Assembly (NCBI GenBank): GCA_023715865.1
Contig: JAMBOW010000008.1
Location: 1 to 64,000 of the forward strand
DNA: 64,000 nucleotides
Reading direction: 5' to 3'
Origin: Neobacillus mesonae
GTDB taxonomy: Bacteria > Bacillota > Bacilli > Paenibacillales > Paenibacillaceae
Below, piece after piece: positions 63,488-64,000 of the stretch. The position numbers and the translations under genes were made by a program. Position 1 is the first letter of the stretch, and every line of letters starts with the position of its first letter. The notes beneath the pieces are model-generated. The model was given only the letters and a program-made list of their open reading frames with translations. It ran no database searches and was not told the DNA's origin.

Positions 63488-63527
63488 AACCCATCCCTTT
63501 AGAAAGCGCTGTAAATGGTAAATGAGT

Positions 63528-63572
63528 CAAATTCTCGTCTTTCCTAATATCCCGGAAAAACGAGCGAATTTG
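63528..63572 (-). other. Stable hairpin in the atp operon leader
   Basis: Minus-strand arms beginning CAAATTC and ending GAATTTG (63554-63572 with 63528-63544) pair over about 16 bp with small bulges, including CTCGT/ACGAG and TTTCC/GGAAA. It lies ~40 nt upstream of the atpZ start and is not followed by U. Likely a leader stability or regulatory structure. Confidence 0.55.
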
Positions 63573-63596
63573 CGTCTGGCTTGTCCAATCCCAATT

Positions 63597-63626
63597 ATCT
63601 TACTTAATGGTTAAACTGTTTGTCAA
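63597..63626 (-). promoter_or_regulatory. Putative sigma-A promoter of the atp operon
   Basis: Minus-strand TTGACA (63621-63626, perfect), 18-nt spacer, TAAGAT (63597-63602). About 110 nt upstream of atpZ, leaving a leader that contains the hairpin at 63528-63572. Confidence 0.75.
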
Positions 63627-63712
63627 TCGGTCGATTCCTTGCTCCAGCTGTGAAAAATGCCTTGAAAAACAATGAAAAAAACTCACGAAACCTCCCAAAC
63701 CCGCGTAAACCG

Positions 63713-63727
63713 TACAGTTTAACTGTA
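63713..63727. other. 15-bp palindrome between the 2-epimerase gene and the atp promoter
   Basis: TACAGTT-T-AACTGTA is perfectly symmetric around one base, and CTGTAC/GTACAG copies lie alongside (63711-63738). It is 38 nt past the 2-epimerase stop without a U run. It may be an operator or part of a weak terminator. Confidence 0.4.
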
Positions 63728-63764
63728 TGCTGTACTGTTGACTTTTTATGAGTAGGGAAAATAA

Positions 63765-64000
63765 TTAATTTTCGAACTTTCTGTGAAAACGCTCTGGACG
63801 CTCTTCTTTTTTACCAAAATGGTGCAAAATCGCACTGACAATACGTTCAGAAGCATGTCCGTCACCAAATGGATTCGCTGCTTCGCTCATTGAAGCATAC
63901 AGCTCAGCATCCGTTAATAACGCCTTCGTTCTGGCATATACATGCTCCTCATCCGTACCAACGAGCTCCAGTGTTCCGGCTTCAATGCCTTCCGGTCTTT
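63765..64000 (-). CDS. mnaA: UDP-N-acetylglucosamine 2-epimerase, C-terminal part
   Basis: Last ~78 codons of a non-hydrolysing UDP-GlcNAc 2-epimerase; the 5' part lies beyond the window. Readable motifs are RPEGIEAGTLELVGTDEEHV, ASMSEAANPFGDGHASERIV and the end HHFGKKEERPERFHRKFEN before TAA at 63765-63767. The enzyme makes UDP-ManNAc, the donor for TagA in wall polymer synthesis, so it links functionally to tagA/csaB in this window. It is followed by the atp operon on the same strand. Confidence 0.9.
   Translation of the reverse strand, partial: RPEGIEAGTLELVGTDEEHVYARTKALLTDAELYASMSEAANPFGDGHASERIVSAILHHFGKKEERPERFHRKFEN

Overview
The window looks like a chromosomal core segment of a motile, endospore-forming, S-layer-bearing Firmicute, most likely Paenibacillus. 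Reasons: low-to-moderate G+C, AGGAGG-type ribosome binding sites, sporulation genes (spoIIID, spoIIQ, spoIID, an alpha/beta SASP), a Bacillus-type late flagellar cluster, comF and degSU, several SLH-domain surface proteins, and csaB, the pyruvyl transferase whose product anchors SLH domains. Every gene I can support is on the minus strand, so biological order runs from high to low coordinates. I found no tRNA, rRNA, CRISPR array, insertion sequence or prophage.

Layout in transcription order. (1) 64000-55950: the 3' end of a UDP-GlcNAc 2-epimerase gene, then the F1Fo ATP synthase operon atpZ-atpI-atpB-E-F-H-A-G-D-C. The atpA-atpG gap is unusually long and holds four tandem hairpin repeats. (2) 55707-46142: DUF1146, murA, spoIID, spoIIQ, spoIIID, mbl, flhO, flhP, an EpuA-like small membrane protein and fabZ, an order known from Bacillus. 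(3) 45957-38805: a phosphohexomutase (pgcA), then DUF5693, csaB, tagA and tagO, a set for secondary cell wall polymer synthesis and pyruvylation. (4) 38660-17907: an S-layer/surface-protein region. It holds two SLH proteins with C-terminal SLH domains, one large S-layer protein with N-terminal SLH domains, an uncharacterised 936-residue modular exoprotein, small accessory proteins and a phosphodiester glycosidase. An alpha/beta SASP gene and metK are embedded in it. (5) 17859-11404: degS, degU, a small membrane protein, comFA, comFC and yvyF. (6) 11272-1925: flgM-flgN-flgK-flgL-yviE-fliW-csrA, then hag, then flaG-fliD-fliS-fliT. (7) 1658-1: the 5' part of another SLH protein gene.

The parts connect. 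TagO, TagA and CsaB should make and pyruvylate the wall polymer that SLH domains bind, and at least four SLH proteins are encoded nearby. FlgM, CsrA and FliW form the standard checkpoint set: FlgM holds sigma-D, and FliW/CsrA control flagellin translation. The hag leader carries a CsrA-type ACANGGANGU hairpin. I read four sigma-D-type promoters by eye (hag, flaG, flgM, flhO). The flgM one lies inside a terminator stem, which could let sigma-D transcripts escape termination.

The most notable observations are non-coding: the tandem hairpin array inside the atp operon, the promoter nested in a terminator before flgM, a terminator directly behind the metK promoter with no S-box visible, a structured element between the EpuA-like gene and fabZ, and a 21-bp perfect palindrome over the mbl -10 region. 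Promoter and RNA calls come from reading the sequence by eye and were not tested computationally.
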